DNA from: Myrica gale
Lineage: Eukaryota > Streptophyta > Magnoliopsida > Fagales > Myricaceae
NCBI GenBank assembly: GCA_963930655.1
Contig: OZ005607.1
Span: forward strand, 11,300,874-11,364,873
Length of the DNA stretch: 64,000 bases
Direction of reading: 5' to 3'
Shown: in pieces, positions 36,501 through 49,859 of the stretch
Numbering within the stretch: the first letter of the stretch is position 1
How the letters are laid out: each line of letters opens with the position of its first letter
Position numbers and translations under genes: made by a program
The notes under the pieces: generated by a model
Told to the model about the DNA's origin: nothing
Databases searched by the model: none
Seen by the model: only the letters and a program-made list of their open reading frames with translations

Positions 36501-38647
36501 ATAATTTCCGGGTAACTTTAATAACAGGAAAGTGTTGTTTCTTTTTCTTCCTTGTTTGTTTAAAGATTTAAGGGAAAGACATATTTTAGCTGCTGTTGTT
36601 TTAGTATTGGAAGAATACTTTATTTATGTTCTCAGGGAAAAATTTTCAAAACCCCTAATTTCATCCTTTTCTTCTAACATTGCGGTCTCACCCACTTTCA
36701 TTATGTTTATAATTTCAGCTGATTTTAGACAACAGTAAAAACTATAATTCTAAAAGGTAAATCTTCTTTGTTAAAATTAGCTGATGATGGCTAATAAGTA
36801 GTACCTTGGACTGTAGAAAACATGAAACACGCTCTTCGTGGATATTGCATTGGCTACTAGAGAAAGCACTTTCTGATAGGAATTCTGGTTCCCAACAATT
36901 GAATCAGGAAGACCATTTCTAGGTCGAACAGCTCTTCTAATCCCCAACCTCAGCTCTCCATTTTCACCCCTAGAAAGACAAACATAAATAATTGAAAATA
37001 TAAAGCATACAAGATGGTGGACGCAATCGGAGACATTTGGACACCAAATGGAAAACCTTTGCAAGTTCTTTTGGCATAGCATTGATAAATTCTGCTATGC
37101 TTTTATTCCGAGCATAGGAAATTTTTCTGTCTTTTCATGTATAGAGGCCTTTTAACATGCTGAAGACATAGTGTTTTTCGTGTGGTGAATAAATGTTCTT
37201 TATTGAGAAAAGATCTATGAAATTTGGTTTCGTTTCTTTCCTAGGAAAATGATAGAATTTGGTTTCGATCCAGTGAACTGAAATGGGGCGACTGCCATGT
37301 GGTGTCCAAACATCACCAGAAATCTTTTGTTTTCTTGGCAACATCACCAGAAATCTGATTATTCGTTTATACCTCAAAAAGAGCACTGCATCCCCTGAAA
37401 CAAGATTCTTTTGGCTTACAAAAATACTCCATCCTGTAGTAAGCAGATGCCGCCTTGGCTGACCTGACAAGTTATAAAACATAACACTGCATCAGTATGT
37501 CGATGTCTTTCACAGAACAACAGATTTATTTCAAAATACCTCTGTAAATATGTCTAAACCTCCACTCCACCCCGTGCAGGTCTTTAGCGACAAGCTCTTG
37601 AGATGGCCTCTGCTGCTTATAATCCTGCAAGAAAGAAAATTCAATCATTCTTGCAAGTCAATTTTATCAGAATGAATCACCTAAATTATTTGTTTAAAAG
37701 GATGAAAATATAATATTTTTACCAAAGGAGGGAAACAGTCTTCAGCAGCTCTACGAGGAACAGAGAACCCTCCATGGGTGCTGGTATCAGAAGCCGTAAG
37801 GGTTTTGCAGAACATGTGAGGAGTAGACTTTGTAGGCGATCCTCCACCTCCCGCCTCATCCATCCCCAACTCTTCAAGCTCTTTGCCCTCTAACTTCTTT
37901 CCCACCAACTACAGAACACCAAAATTTACATCATAATCTCGAATAATATTTATTTGAACTACCTCCCACAACAAAAGAGTACGCTAGAAGGAACTTCAAT
38001 TACAAAGTGATATGAACCTTACAAGTTGCCAGAATAGAAGCCTGGAAAAGATTAAAAAGAAAAGTACTGACTTATGATACTAGCAGTCGCTAAAACCAAG
38101 CAGCTATAGTATCAACTAAGAACCATACCTCTGGCTGAGGAAGCAAAGTAACCTGCGTATAGACCTCATCATTCTCCTTATTAGCCTGTTTTATGAGAGA
38201 ATATACATCACAACAAAATCACAAGACACGAGAACTTGAAATTGTGTGAGAGCTAAACTGGAGGAAGCATACAAGTCAATCGAGAAAGAGAAACTCAGAA
38301 CTCACAAGCAGCAGGATATTTACAACCCTGCAGAAGATCTGTGGTTGGAGATCAAAGGTTGGCATCTCCATAGGAGAGAAAGCAGAGGACGAGGCAGCCT
38401 GTTCTAAGTGGCCTTGAGGGAAGTAGACAACCACATTTCCTCTCTTGGGAAGAGAGGTGAGAGGGCCAGCACAAGCATGCCAAAGCTCCAGATAAATTGA
38501 AGAAGACACAGGAGCTGCAGACGAATTTGAAGAACATGAAGAAGTTGAAGAGGACAAACAACAAACACAACCACCCTTGCCACAGTCCCCATTACAATAT
38601 GCATTCTTCTCCACCTCGGTCACTGCATAGTTCAGATCAATTTCCAT
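30555..38647 (-). CDS. ARF4: Auxin response factor 4
   Basis: Twelve exons on the minus strand: 38647-38306, 38185-38129, 37908-37723, 37624-37540, 37463-37373, 36969-36805, 33275-33156, 33060-32985, 32437-32275, 32183-31444, 31362-31172, 30738-30555. They total 2400 nt, 799 aa. The N-terminus is [12 protein letters not shown]. The B3 DNA-binding domain runs from about residue 166 ([20 protein letters not shown]) to GDAVLFLR. The ARF auxiliary domain contains [16 protein letters not shown] and [10 protein letters not shown]. The middle region is Ser/Pro-rich, as in repressor ARFs. The PB1 (domain III/IV) runs from about 676 with the acidic motif [14 protein letters not shown]. It ends [16 protein letters not shown]. 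Presence of PB1, two KVLQGQE tasiRNA sites and the termini separate it from ARF3/ETTIN. Role: nuclear auxin-response repressor in organ polarity and phase change. The 3.5-kb sixth intron (33276-36804) holds no recognised gene. Confidence 0.96.
31912..31932 (-). promoter_or_regulatory. ARF4: TAS3 tasiR-ARF target site 2 in ARF4
   Basis: A 21-nt stretch of the ARF4 coding strand encoding KVLQGQE (within [12 protein letters not shown]). Its plus-strand complement begins ttcttgaccttgcaag, the core of the conserved TAS3 trans-acting siRNA that silences ARF2/3/4 mRNAs. Confidence 0.93.
32116..32136 (-). promoter_or_regulatory. ARF4: TAS3 tasiR-ARF target site 1 in ARF4
   Basis: Same 21-nt sequence as site 2, here in [12 protein letters not shown], 204 bp upstream in the same exon. 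Two sites are characteristic of ARF3 and ARF4. Confidence 0.93.
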
Positions 38648-39230
38648 GAACACCTCAGTGCTATTCGTGTAGCTGAATAGGAGTACAACCAAATAACCAA
38701 CCCACCAACGAATTATTAAAAATAGAAAAGAGGAGGGGATGTAGGTAATCAAGTGGTCATAAGAAGGGTACCACAAAGCGAAAACTATAGAAAATTGGAA
38801 ATGGGGTCAAATCATGGTATGGAATTCATATTTTTTAGGGGTACCCACAAAGCTAAAACAGGCGAAGAATGGAAGCGGATGAATAGAAAACAACAAGAAA
38901 GTCATGTTTGGAAGGATACTCAGCCAGAGGGGTAAAAGATGAGAAGAAAAGACGGGTATCAAATAATAACAAGAAATTCAAAGTATGATTCCTCCCCCAT
39001 TTGCAGGTACTGAGAAGAGGGAGCAGAAACAACAGACATAGACAATTGCATAGGAAGCACAAAATCAAAAGGCAAAAATAACCCAATGCGGTAGTGGCTT
39101 TTGGACTTAGACTGTGAGAGAGAGAAGACTGTGTTGGGTGGGGGGGACAGGCTAAAGACAGTACAGAACCCACACTCCCCCACCCCCTCTCCCCTTTGCT
39201 TTGTCCTAAGCTTTATCTTTTTCCCCTTTT
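38648..39230 (-). promoter_or_regulatory. ARF4 5' leader and proximal promoter region
   Basis: No competing gene. The stretch 39100-39300 has CT/GA-rich and poly-C tracts on either strand typical of plant leaders. No TATA box or auxin-response element was assigned with confidence. Confidence 0.35.
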
Positions 39231-41250
39231 TTTAATAATTTCTTTCACTGTGCGTGAGGCCCCCTCCACCGAGACAAAAGGGGGGGCTTTCATTCAATGC
39301 AGCAAAAGCGAATTTTCCCCCAGCTTACTTCACCAACAAAAACCAACACATTTAGAAAAACCATTTTGTTTTATCCATTGATTCTTTTTTTTTCTAAATG
39401 TTTTATCCATTGATTCGTAGAGTCATTTTGTTAACATCTTTTAGCAACTCTCGAGTAAAGTGTATAACACGCAATAAAACTAAGCTCCAAATCACCATTG
39501 AATGCGAAATCGTCTTCACCCATGTTGCATCCACTTAGGGTTGAGACCAGACACTGCCACAGTGTTACATTAATACCAAAAAAAAAAATTTATACACGGG
39601 GAGAGAGAGAGTTGTCACTGCAAACTTTGGGCCCTCGGGGCTTTTGGCGGCAACTATCGTGGGCGTGTTGTTAGGTGTTCAGGACTCAGTGACTCAGAGA
39701 GCCCTCAGCAGTCCCACTCTTTCTGTATCTCAAGTCTCATCAGTCATCACTCTTTGTTCTTTTATATATTTTTTCCAATAGATACTGTTTCCACTCGACC
39801 TCAAGAGAAGTGCATTCAACCGCTTTCTTGGATCCTTTTTTGCAGGGCTCTATGCTTTTTCTTTGATCAGCAAAACTGAAAATGGGGATTTTGATCAGCC
39901 ACTAGCAATGCCTCTGCAAAGAAAATTTCACACGGTGGTGTTTGTTTATAGAAATACTGGGGTTATGAAAATTTTGGGTATTGAAGTTTGTGAAAAAGTA
40001 TAGTATTTTATGAAAAAGTGAGGAGAAAGAAAATTTAATTGAATATTATAATATTATTTTATAATTTAATAATGAGAGATATTATTTTATGATTGTTTGG
40101 AAATGTTGAGGATTGAAAAAAACGGGAAACAAACGCCCCAGATCGAATAGCATTATCAGGGCTGGAAAAAGCTTCTACAAATACAAAACCCAAGTGCAAA
40201 AAAAAGTGTGGGAACAGATTTGGACAGAATTTAGCTTTTGATTCTCATATTAAACAAAGCACAAGTCTCCTAATGAGAATGTTAGAAACAAACTTATTCC
40301 ACAAGTTGAATTTTGAACTGAATAGTATAAATGCGACTTGAATGTCACATGCAAAAACTAGTAGGATGAATGAATTTATTGACTCACTGTAGCAGCTCAA
40401 AAAACTAAAGCCGTGGCAGGAGGGAATAATTCACCACATTTCATGGCTAACTTTTTGGCTGGCATAACTATTTTTTTAATCCGAATAAAAGAAAATGTTC
40501 ATCCTTTGCTTATAAGTATAAAATATATGAGTTGACAATCACTAAGTATTAAAATATTGTAAAATAAAAAATCTTATGGACAACTTTTTAGAGATAAAGT
40601 TGTTATAAAATTTTGAATCCTGAGAATACACAAATTGAACATGTTTTTTAACATCACCTAAAAATTCTCAAAATACACACTAATCGAACATCCTCTAAAA
40701 TTTTCAAATAGAGAAGACGGTAGTCACAGAGATGATATTAACATAATTTTTTTAATTAAATACCTCACAAAAGAAGAAGAATAATTTGATTCAAAGAGAA
40801 GATTTGGGAAGAGCATTTTTATCAATCTAGCTCGTATTTGAATGATTTGATAATTACTTTTTCACCTACTTTAATATTTTTTTACAATTTTCGATCATTT
40901 TTTTTATAAATTTTAATAATTTTTTTACTAATCCTAAGAAAATCTATACGGCTGCACATCCAAACTTAGCTAATTTCTAAGCTGATTGCTTAAATTTTAG
41001 AAGTAATGTCATTAAATTCCTTATTTTAGTATTTAACTTTTATAAAGTGTTTAATTGAAAAGTATATAAAAAATATTGGGTACATAGTATTATTATTTTT
41101 TATTTGTATTAATAATATTCGTATTTATTTATTTTAATTACATGGTGTTGAATAGTATTTTGATTGAAAGCGGAAGAGTATGCAGGTAAGGCCCGGGCCT
41201 CCACGCAAAGGACAGGCGAGTGGAATAGTTAAGATTTGTGCGCGAAAGAC
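39231..41250. other. Intergenic, mostly AT-rich
   Basis: Contains MITE-like copy B (39937-40137). The remainder (to about 41150) is AT-rich with no recognisable gene. Confidence 0.4.
39937..40137 (+). repeat. Dispersed MITE-like repeat, copy B
   Basis: Second copy of the repeat at 12262-12453, same orientation, with the same internal blocks and the same gggaaacaaacgcccc end. Its left end, gtgtttgttt, is closer to an inverted copy of the right end than that of copy A. Confidence 0.72.
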
Positions 41251-41321
41251 AGTGAGTGATAGATACAATTGGGAGGCCTGCGCCTTCGGCGCTGAACCGT
41301 AGCCCCCACCACATACATTCC

Positions 41322-41346
41322 CCTCTCTCTCTCTCTCTCTCTCTCT
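41322..41346 (+). repeat. (CT)n microsatellite
   Basis: About twelve CT units. It lies in a short GC-richer island (41170-41530) with an open frame at 41256-41621 that I do not recognise. This could be the 5' leader of an unidentified transcript, but no downstream exons were found. Confidence 0.7.
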
Positions 41347-44300
41347 ATCGCACCTCGTTATTCACACCCAGATTTGCCCTGGCGGTTCACAGTAATTTAC
41401 GAAACTATCCCCCCTGTCTTTCACTATTCCGGAATACGTTTCACTCTGTCGTATGCAGCTCACGAGCATTTACAGCGCTGTTTCCCCCCTCTAATTGTGT
41501 TCCTCATCTCTATCATGCACGATGGACCCCCTTGCTCCTCTGCAGTAAAGTAAAATATTGTATTTGTATGTTTATCATGTTTATATTTGTCTTATCTGTT
41601 TTTGAAAGATTGAATTACTAACTTCAATAAAAAAATTATTTAAACTATTCTTATTTATGGTTATTTTTTAAATTAAGATCTGAGGGTTAAGATTATATCA
41701 CTTTACTTCATTTTTATTTATTTTGGAAAAAACAACATAATACATGCAAAAATCAATCAACTCCTCAAGTTTTAATTTATTTTACGAAAATGCCCATCAA
41801 ATACAAAAATTGAAAAAAATAAAAAATAAGAATAGAATTTATTTTATTAAAAAAAATATTACTTTTTTATTTATATGTGATTCTGTAATTCTTCAATATT
41901 TTAAGTAATTTAGACTTTGAGTGGTATTTTAGTCAATTTTTTTATGTGATTCAACAGTCAAATTTAAGGAAGAGCGATGATTTATTTTGTCCATACTATA
42001 TCATTCCCTTTGTCTACAATTACAGGCAAATTGCAAAATGTACCAATTTAGGAAATCAAATTTCAATAACGATAATTTGGAGGATGTATTGTAAACTTTA
42101 ATTTTCTTTATAATTTAAATAAAAAAAATTTTAGAATTTCAGAAAGATTTATACTTTCACAAAATCACTCCCTTCTATAATTTTCTTTTTTTGTAAGGAC
42201 TGTAACAAATTAATTTTACTCCTTAGCCCATGCATTTTGGCTCTTCTAGTGTTAGCTTGTGCCCACTTTTATGGGAAGTCAAAACTTCCGAACAGCTGCT
42301 TTCAATGTACTCTGTTATGTCATTTTTTGCACTCTTATATCTATGAGGAGAACTTTAGCCCTCGAATGGAAAATACATTGATGGCAACATGACAGCTTTA
42401 ATTCAGTGACAAATGAAATGGACAAAAGAATGGCAGCCACAGCTTCTCTTTCACCTTTGAGAGAGCAAGGTTTTTCTCTTCTTCTTTTTTTGGTTGAAAG
42501 GGTGGAGAACTTGCATAACATTTAAAGTATGAATGGACTAGTCAAGGGCAACTGAAATTATATTACTATAACTTCGTTTTCTGCAAAATACCCAGCTTGT
42601 GTTGGGTACGAATAGGTATATATACTAGAATAACTCATGTTAATGTTAGATATATAGATATAATATATGCCACGGCAGCTCCAATGCAGTATTGGGGTCT
42701 ATAAAATCAACTATACTTTTGTGAGACTGTGATGACAATCTCTCTTTCTAATTAAATTGGTAGTTATGATTTAATCCGAACATTCTGCAGTGAGTGAAAG
42801 TTCTTATAATCAAATAGTAGGTTACGCTAGTCAGCCCCTTTCACTATCTCCTCAAGAAACAAAAAAAAATAGTATGTCATTCATATTTTTTTCCATAAGA
42901 AATAACTCATATTTTATTAAGTTCATTTCAAAATCTGGTTTTCAAGTCAACAAGAGGCAAAAATAATGCTTCCAATTTTCTTCATGTTTTTTTTCCTGAG
43001 CAAACATTCAAAATTACAGGCCAGATCATGGATGAAAGTGATCTTTGCCATATCTACCGGATAAAATTGAATTGTATATTTCTATGGACGTCCGTCCAGT
43101 GTCTAATTGATCATATTATTCTTAATTGGTTTTCAAGTTCTAACCGTGAGAGAAACAGATAGAACTTGCAAATTAAACTTTCGTTTCCTTGGGTTCTCCA
43201 ATGGAAGGTCAAGTATTAGGATCCCTACCAGAAAAACACTGCACTCTGCAATTGATATTTACACACATGCACGGCCTTCGCATGTCTACAAAAGACAGGC
43301 TTGAAACGGACATAGCATAAGAACTTTTCTCTGCTTTTGAGCTTATAGTTTATGCAAGTTCCATGGAAAACTAGCTCAGTCCAAAACACAAACCTAAAGT
43401 TTACCCCCATCGAAGCAAATCTTGAAATATTTTTACAGATGAACCTTTACCTAAAGGCATGAGTTTTGAGCAATCCATGGTAGGGTTGCTTTCAGGTTCA
43501 AAACTTTACGTAAATTGAAATACCAGTAAACAGAAAAGAAAGTGAGTAGCAGCTACTGTATTATATATATTAGAGATCTCTTGTACCTCGAGAAGAAACA
43601 AGAGGAAAAAGTTTTACTTCGTAGATGGAAGCTTCACATACGAGTTGTCACATACCCTTTTATTCTTTTGGATCTCCCTTTTGAAAAGAAGTGTTTTTAA
43701 GTTGCCTATTTCTCTGCAGCATATATTAAAGAGAGAATACGTGACCATCCACGCCTCTTTGAATGCACGTGGGGATTGAATTCCTCTCTTTTTTTTTTTT
43801 GCCCAAAAGGAAGCTAGCTAGGGTAACATAATGACACAGATACTGAGATGTCACACCAACATTTGTCGCTGAATATAATTAGAGGGCCACTTTATCAAAG
43901 GCCAATTACCAAGTGTCTCTGCCTTCTGCCTTCTGCCTTCAGAAAGAGAGAGCGTGTGTGTGTGGGCACGCTACAGAACACTACTACACGTATTGGGAGA
44001 GTAGGAAGCAGATAGAAAAGATAAAAGGAAGCCCAAAAGCAGTCCCTCGAGACTCATGTCGTTTACTTTCTGCTGCTCCACGCCCCCCCCCCCCCCCACC
44101 CCACCCCCACTCTCTGCTTGGCAAACACTACTGTCTTTGTGTGGGACCTTTGGGGAGTCGACTTTAAATCTATTTTTGTGTATGTTCTGTTTCGTTTAGC
44201 TTTCCCTTCTTTAAATTTCCCATCGCCCGCATTCATCGTACCCTTTCTCATATGTCCATGTCTTCCTGAGCCCAAGGAAAGCTAGGTAAGGTAACCATAA

Positions 44301-44660
44301 TGACAGATACTGAGATGCCATGCATGCACCAATAGCGGTGGTTGCCACACTTTTTTTTTTTTTGTAGATATGGTTGCCACACACTTGTCCAAAGTTGGTG
44401 AGATAATATTCTCTATCTGGGTATGCTTTTTGGATATTTGTTCGTAAAACCATTTTATTTTGGGGGGAATCAGACAATGAACCTTCACCAATCAACCCTA
44501 AACCTAGAAAATGTTTAAACAAATTAAATTACAATTAGTTGGCATGCCTGCAACCTAAACCCTAAGGCTTTGTAGAGAGAAGGGAAAGAAAAAAAACACC
44601 TCAAGAATTGCATGCTTAAGAGAGGATCTAAGGAGTCTGGTGTAGTGTTGTAGCCTTAAA

Positions 44661-44680
44661 AAGCTGGTCTAGACCAGCTT
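44661..44680. repeat. Perfect 20-bp palindrome
   Basis: aagctggtctagaccagctt equals its own reverse complement. Isolated in intergenic sequence; no flanking gene to suggest an operator role. Confidence 0.9.
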
Positions 44681-45285
44681 ATGTGACTCAAAAAGGATCC
44701 CCGGCTGCAGGCTGTCTAATCCCAAAACCAGACTCGGTGGGCCTGTGCTAGGGGACAAATGGTATCCCCATGATTACAAACTTGCAATTAGAGCATCACA
44801 AGCATAACTAAGGTGCTTTTAGCAAAGTCTAATATATGACGGCAACAAAAAGAAAAGTTGAGGGTCACACGTTCATCATTGATTTTTTTAAGGATAATAT
44901 GGTTATCCGGAACATTATAATAGAGACGAGATCTTGTGGTTTAGGGCTAAGATATGGTTTTGGAGATCTCATTATCTCTTAATTATGACGAAAAAGATTT
45001 GAGCTAGAGGGGACAAGACACCTAATCCATGTCTCACGCCACATTAAGTGGAAAAAAAGTAGCTCAGAAATCGCATTTTCTTCCTCAAAATGTGTACAGC
45101 ATAGAAGAATAGGAAAAATTGTAGAACGGGAGTGATTTCAGATATAGAAAGGTGATATCTTTCTTTTCTTTTTCTTTTTTCTCTAGACCAAGGGGAAGGA
45201 GGCAATTAGCGTAGCAATCTCTTTGGACATGACCATAAGAGCACTTTCCGCTGCAAAATGTCTTATGTGAACCATAATTAATGCT

Positions 45286-45471
45286 CACTAGCGAGTCCGT
45301 CATCACAACACCATCAAGATCGCCCGCTAGTCCAAATCTCATCTACTACACCTAATGTTAAGTCTTACTTTCGTAATTACTAGTCACTAGCGAGACCGTC
45401 ACCACAACACCATTAAGTCACCTGTTAGTCTAAATCTCATCTACTAGACCTAATGTTAAGTCTTACTTTCG
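45286..45471. repeat. Tandem duplication, two units of about 88 bp at 99-bp spacing
   Basis: Units at 45286-45373 and 45385-45471 share cactagcgag-ccgtca, caaatctcatctacta-like and cctaatgttaagtcttact blocks with few differences. Non-coding. Confidence 0.85.
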
Positions 45472-48400
45472 CAAACGATTTGAACTTATATCTGAATTCG
45501 AACTCCCGACCTTAAAGTTAAAGCTAGTGGATTAGTGGATGGTAACATCTGGCTGGCCTATAGTCCTGCTCGTGTAGAACTGTTTTCTTTTTCTTTACTT
45601 TTCATTTTTGAAGGGTCAAGGGGTTAAAGAGTTGGAGAAGCCCCCATCGTAACGCCCAAGTTGGACGCCATTACATTTGAAGCCACCTGTGGTTTCTCTC
45701 GATCACCTCCAACTGGTGCTAGTGACAGGTTCTAAATGTTTCTCAGCGCTGGTATGTAATGCAGAGTGTCCAAATCAATTAAAGCTGCCTTAAAACAGCT
45801 AGTTGCAAGTTGGAAAACTTTGGTCTCGTAGAAGCAACTCTGGGAGGCCCACCAGCACTCTCCACCTATTTGTCCATTACATTATCGTTAAAGTTGAAAA
45901 ATTAAAAACATTAATCTGATGAACTTGCAGGGAGTAGCATCCAAAGCACATGTCGTGGTTCTATCCAGCACGTTATATCTGTCGCCAAGTAAGAGCATGC
46001 ATGTAACACTATCAACAACAGGCAGAACAGAGCATCAAGCCGGATCAATGTCTTATTGCTTTTACAGATTCCCGTCCGTTTGACAAATTAAGAGAGCCAA
46101 CGAATTATAAAATGACGACAGCCGAGATAACATTAAACAAGACAAACCAGTCAATCAAATGATTATCCGGATTGAATATAAACAAATTCACCTCGGAATG
46201 CATCGAAGAAGAGGCCACAAGGTATCCTTTATTGAGTCTTGGCACTGTTTGGTTTCAATTTTCCAGATGCAGAGGGATTGATGTTTGGTTTGGAGGGTCC
46301 ACTTTGGTCCATTGAAAATGGAAAAAGCTATGAGGTATGTTTGGTTGGTTTTAGCGTTGTAGGAAACCAATTGCCATTACGGTTGTGCCCGCGGACCTTT
46401 ATTTTGTTTCCCTTGCATGGGACTCCGAACCTTCAAAACAAAACGGTGTCTGTGGGTGCCCCATTCGTTGCCCAAATATGGATATGATCTGCTCTCCAGA
46501 CCAACGGTAGCTATATGGCCCCCTTTCATGTGACTATGTTTCTTTGGGCATAATTTGAGTAAGATAAGTTCTTAAACGCTCATGAAAATCAGTGACTCGC
46601 CCCTATGGCCGGTAGTTATACCATCATCTTCAACTATTGAACCCGTCACATCTTTGGGCTATATGACAAAGGGTGAGTTTCATCCTGGTTTGTCAATGGG
46701 GTCGTGGTCACCTCTGTAACAGTGATTTAGTACGGGCTTGAAATGATTCTTGTTCGGTTTCAAAGGAAGCTCGAACTTAGCAGTACAGTAGATCAACCCA
46801 CCAACAAAATTCTAAGTGGACATTTGATGAGCATTGTTAACCTAACAAAGTATTCTGCCCTAAAAAGCTGATGCAAAATTTGAATCCCACGAGTTTTACA
46901 TGGGAAGCACATGATAAAAGATAACTAAACCTAAACAAAAAAGAGGCAATTGCTATTGTTTTTGCTGAGACTCTTTCTATGTCTGTACAGGGCTGTTCAA
47001 GTCCGGAGTAATAACTGTCACCGCCCTGGGTGGGTCGGTTTCTCGATTTTGGTCACTGCCACTATGGTAACCTGCCTTTGATGGCTGCGGTTTTAGTGTA
47101 GCAGGAGCCAGTTATCGCCAACATTGATGGGTCCTTTTTTTAGTGCAAACTTAGTTGTAATGCCGTTTTTTATGCCACTTGCATTTCAAAAATGATAAAT
47201 TCATGACAAATTTAGTTAATGTTGTTTTAATATTTTTTTTGGACTTATTTATTACCAAATTAATAAACATTTTGAGCCAAAATAAAATCTATACAATAAA
47301 CTACAAAATCAACAAAAAAAATTAAAGGGCATCTTAAAGATAGTATGATAAATCTAATCAACAAAAAAAATTCCCGATTTTAGTTGTACTCGCCAAAGCG
47401 GTACTGATATCCCTATTAACTAGGAAAATCCCTGCAAATAAGTATTTTGGGCCATTGACACCGTCATCGTCATAGAGCGGGTACTAATAGTAAATACCAG
47501 TAGCGGAAACTGAAATTTTCCGGTAACCTTGAACATCCCTAACTATGTCCATTTCTCTTCACTTTTGACTTTTGGGCCAAGATTTTTATGCTAAACTTGT
47601 TTTCTTTAATATCTTTTCGAAAAAAACTAGCTCTAAATTGAGTCAATTTTCTCTGTCCATCTCTATGATTTTTGGGGCCTAGCTAGTTGGCCAACAACTG
47701 CACAGCGAGCTTCATTTTTTTTCCTTTGTTTGTCACATTTGGCAGTATTTTTAGCTCAAATTGCTTTTCCACTGTTGGGCCGGCATGTTTATAATAATTT
47801 CAGGAAGTGGGCTCCAATTTCAATCTCCTTTCTGTCGAGCATGATATGGTTCCATTGGATTTGTCCGAGGCCTAGCTCGTATGAAAAATGTGGCTCTGTC
47901 TGTCCTTGAGATGTATCAAGTGGGAGGGTTTTGTCTGATCTGTCTCATTCTCAAATATGGGGTTTGATCTAATTCTGAGATGTTTCTTTCCCCAACAAAA
48001 CAACGACTTCAACAATTAGCACTACGATTTTGATGCATGTTTCGTACGGGAGGTGGGAAGCACATTGTGAGGGAGGGTTCCCACGTTGTGTTAATGCAAC
48101 TTGTTTTGGTTATTTAGGATGTTTGGGGTTTACTGATCAACGTGTATGTATAAGTGAACCAATAATATCTCATGGCATTGGTCTGATCAGATAGGTCCCA
48201 TTTAGAAAATCAATCATCTGATATCTGAATTTTGAAAATATTACGAAATAGGTAATATTGAACTAGAGAGAGGCCGGAAAAGAGAGAAAAGAGACCTAAA
48301 GGTGGTTCGGTATAGAGAAACTTAAGTCCACCATGTAAAGTAATGAGCTACATCTTTATATTTCTAAATGTGTTGAACTTGTACATAGAATGATTTTTCT

Positions 48401-48901
48401 ATAGTATTCAAATCACAAAAAACCCAGTTTCGGGAGAGAGAAAAGACTTAAAGGTAATTTGGTCTAAAGAGACCTGCATCCATTATGAAAAGTCTAATGG
48501 ACTACATCTTTATATTTCCAAGGATAATTTAATTTTTAATCCCTAATTTTTACACATTTTAAAAAAAGATTTTGGATTTATAAAATTAAAAAATTAATCT
48601 CTGAATTTACTACCGCTCAAAAAATCAATTCTTGAACAATGTAACCTACTTCTTACACGTGAAACCATAAGATAGCTGACAGTTTCTTTCTTCTCTGATG
48701 CTTTTATAATTACCTTCGTGCGCTCTCTTCCTGCTCTACTCGGCTACGACTTCGTCTAATCAAAGAAGTGGTCCAAACGACCGTGACACCAAAATATTTT
48801 ATTTTATTTTATTCTCTCAGCAACAAAGTAGGAGTAACACCACGTGGACGTACGTGATCCTATCTAGTGATCCTTATCAAGTGGGTTTTAGGTAGGCCTT
48901 A

Positions 48902-49480
48902 GAGCATTCCTAGCAGCCTCTTTAAATTTGGCTCTCTACTTTAACCAAAAAACACACTTCTCTATTTTAACTATCAACTTTTAAAAAACATTCCCAGCAG
49001 CTTCTCTATTTTAACCATCTATTTTTACTATTCTATTTAAATATTATTTTTTAAAGATTTCTTTATTGTTTCTCTAACATTTATATTTTTGAATATTCAT
49101 TTTATTGTAATAGCCATATTTTTTGAATATTTGTATTATCTTAAAAAGATCGATTTTTAAATTTTTTATTTTACTAACTGTTGGAATTTTTAAAATTTTA
49201 AGAATGTGAAGTGAACAATAATTTTCTAAAAATAAAAAAGAAAAAAGAAGAAAAAGAAAAAGAAAAAGAAAAAGAAAAAATAAGATATATATTAATATTT
49301 TAAGATAGTGAGGTGAATAGTGACTCTCTAAAAATAGAGAGCCACTATTCACTTCTTCAAAAATTTTGTTAAAAGTTGTTAAAGTAGAGAGGCTGTTGAG
49401 GAGTGCTTTTTGGCTTTTTGGTTAAATTGGCTCTCTATTCTAACCAAAATGTTAGAATAGAGAGCCTGCTAGGAATGCTC
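48902..49480. mobile_element. Foldback MITE (579 bp), TA-flanked
   Basis: Termini gagcattcctagcagcctct and its complement agagcctgctaggaatgctc, each adjacent to a TA dinucleotide (48900-48901 and 49481-49482). Arms extend through ggctctcta / tagagagcc blocks. An AAAAG-type simple repeat lies inside (49240-49280). Superfamily uncertain: the TA target fits Tc1/mariner, while the terminal motif resembles common plant MITEs. Confidence 0.7.
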
Positions 49481-49859
49481 TAGAAGAATAAAAAATTAGA
49501 AAAACTTGATGTTTGTTTAATGGTTTTGAAAACTTTGTTTTGATTTTAAAATTATTTTTTAATCTAAATATGATTTTTTTCATACGAAAAATTATTTTTA
49601 ATTTTCAATAAAATTTTCTATGCAACACAAATCAAAATAACGTTTACAAAAATTCACAAAAAATTTTCTTTCCAAACTCAATGGATATGATATGCCATGG
49701 TGATGTTCGTATTCCCATTCAACGTCTGTGCTCCTTCTTGCCCGAGGAGTGAGGTCAAAGTACATGCACTTGGTATGGTGAAAACATCTCCTCTTTGAAA
49801 TGAGCAGAACTGCGAAGGTTTGAGGAACATCAACAAACTCTCCCAACACAAAAATATCC

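Larger units (their letters stand above)
41622..48901. other. Long intergenic interval without recognised genes
   Basis: Only short open frames, none recognised (for example 46239-46487). Contains a 15-bp C-run at about 44086, a 20-bp perfect palindrome (44661-44680), a two-unit tandem duplication (45286-45471), and a possible inverted-terminus repeat at about 46990-47542 (gggctgttcaag / cttgaacatccc). Confidence 0.4.

Noticed and set aside
41256-41621. A 121-aa frame with a (CT)n tract, in a GC-richer island.
   Set aside because: Looks like a leader region but no recognisable protein and no further exons downstream.
43913-44522. Short frames around the poly-C run near 44086.
   Set aside because: Homopolymer-driven and unsupported by homology.
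46990-47542. Possible transposon with gggctgttcaag / cttgaacatccc ends.
   Set aside because: Inverted termini are short and no convincing target duplication was found; kept only as a note in the interval description.
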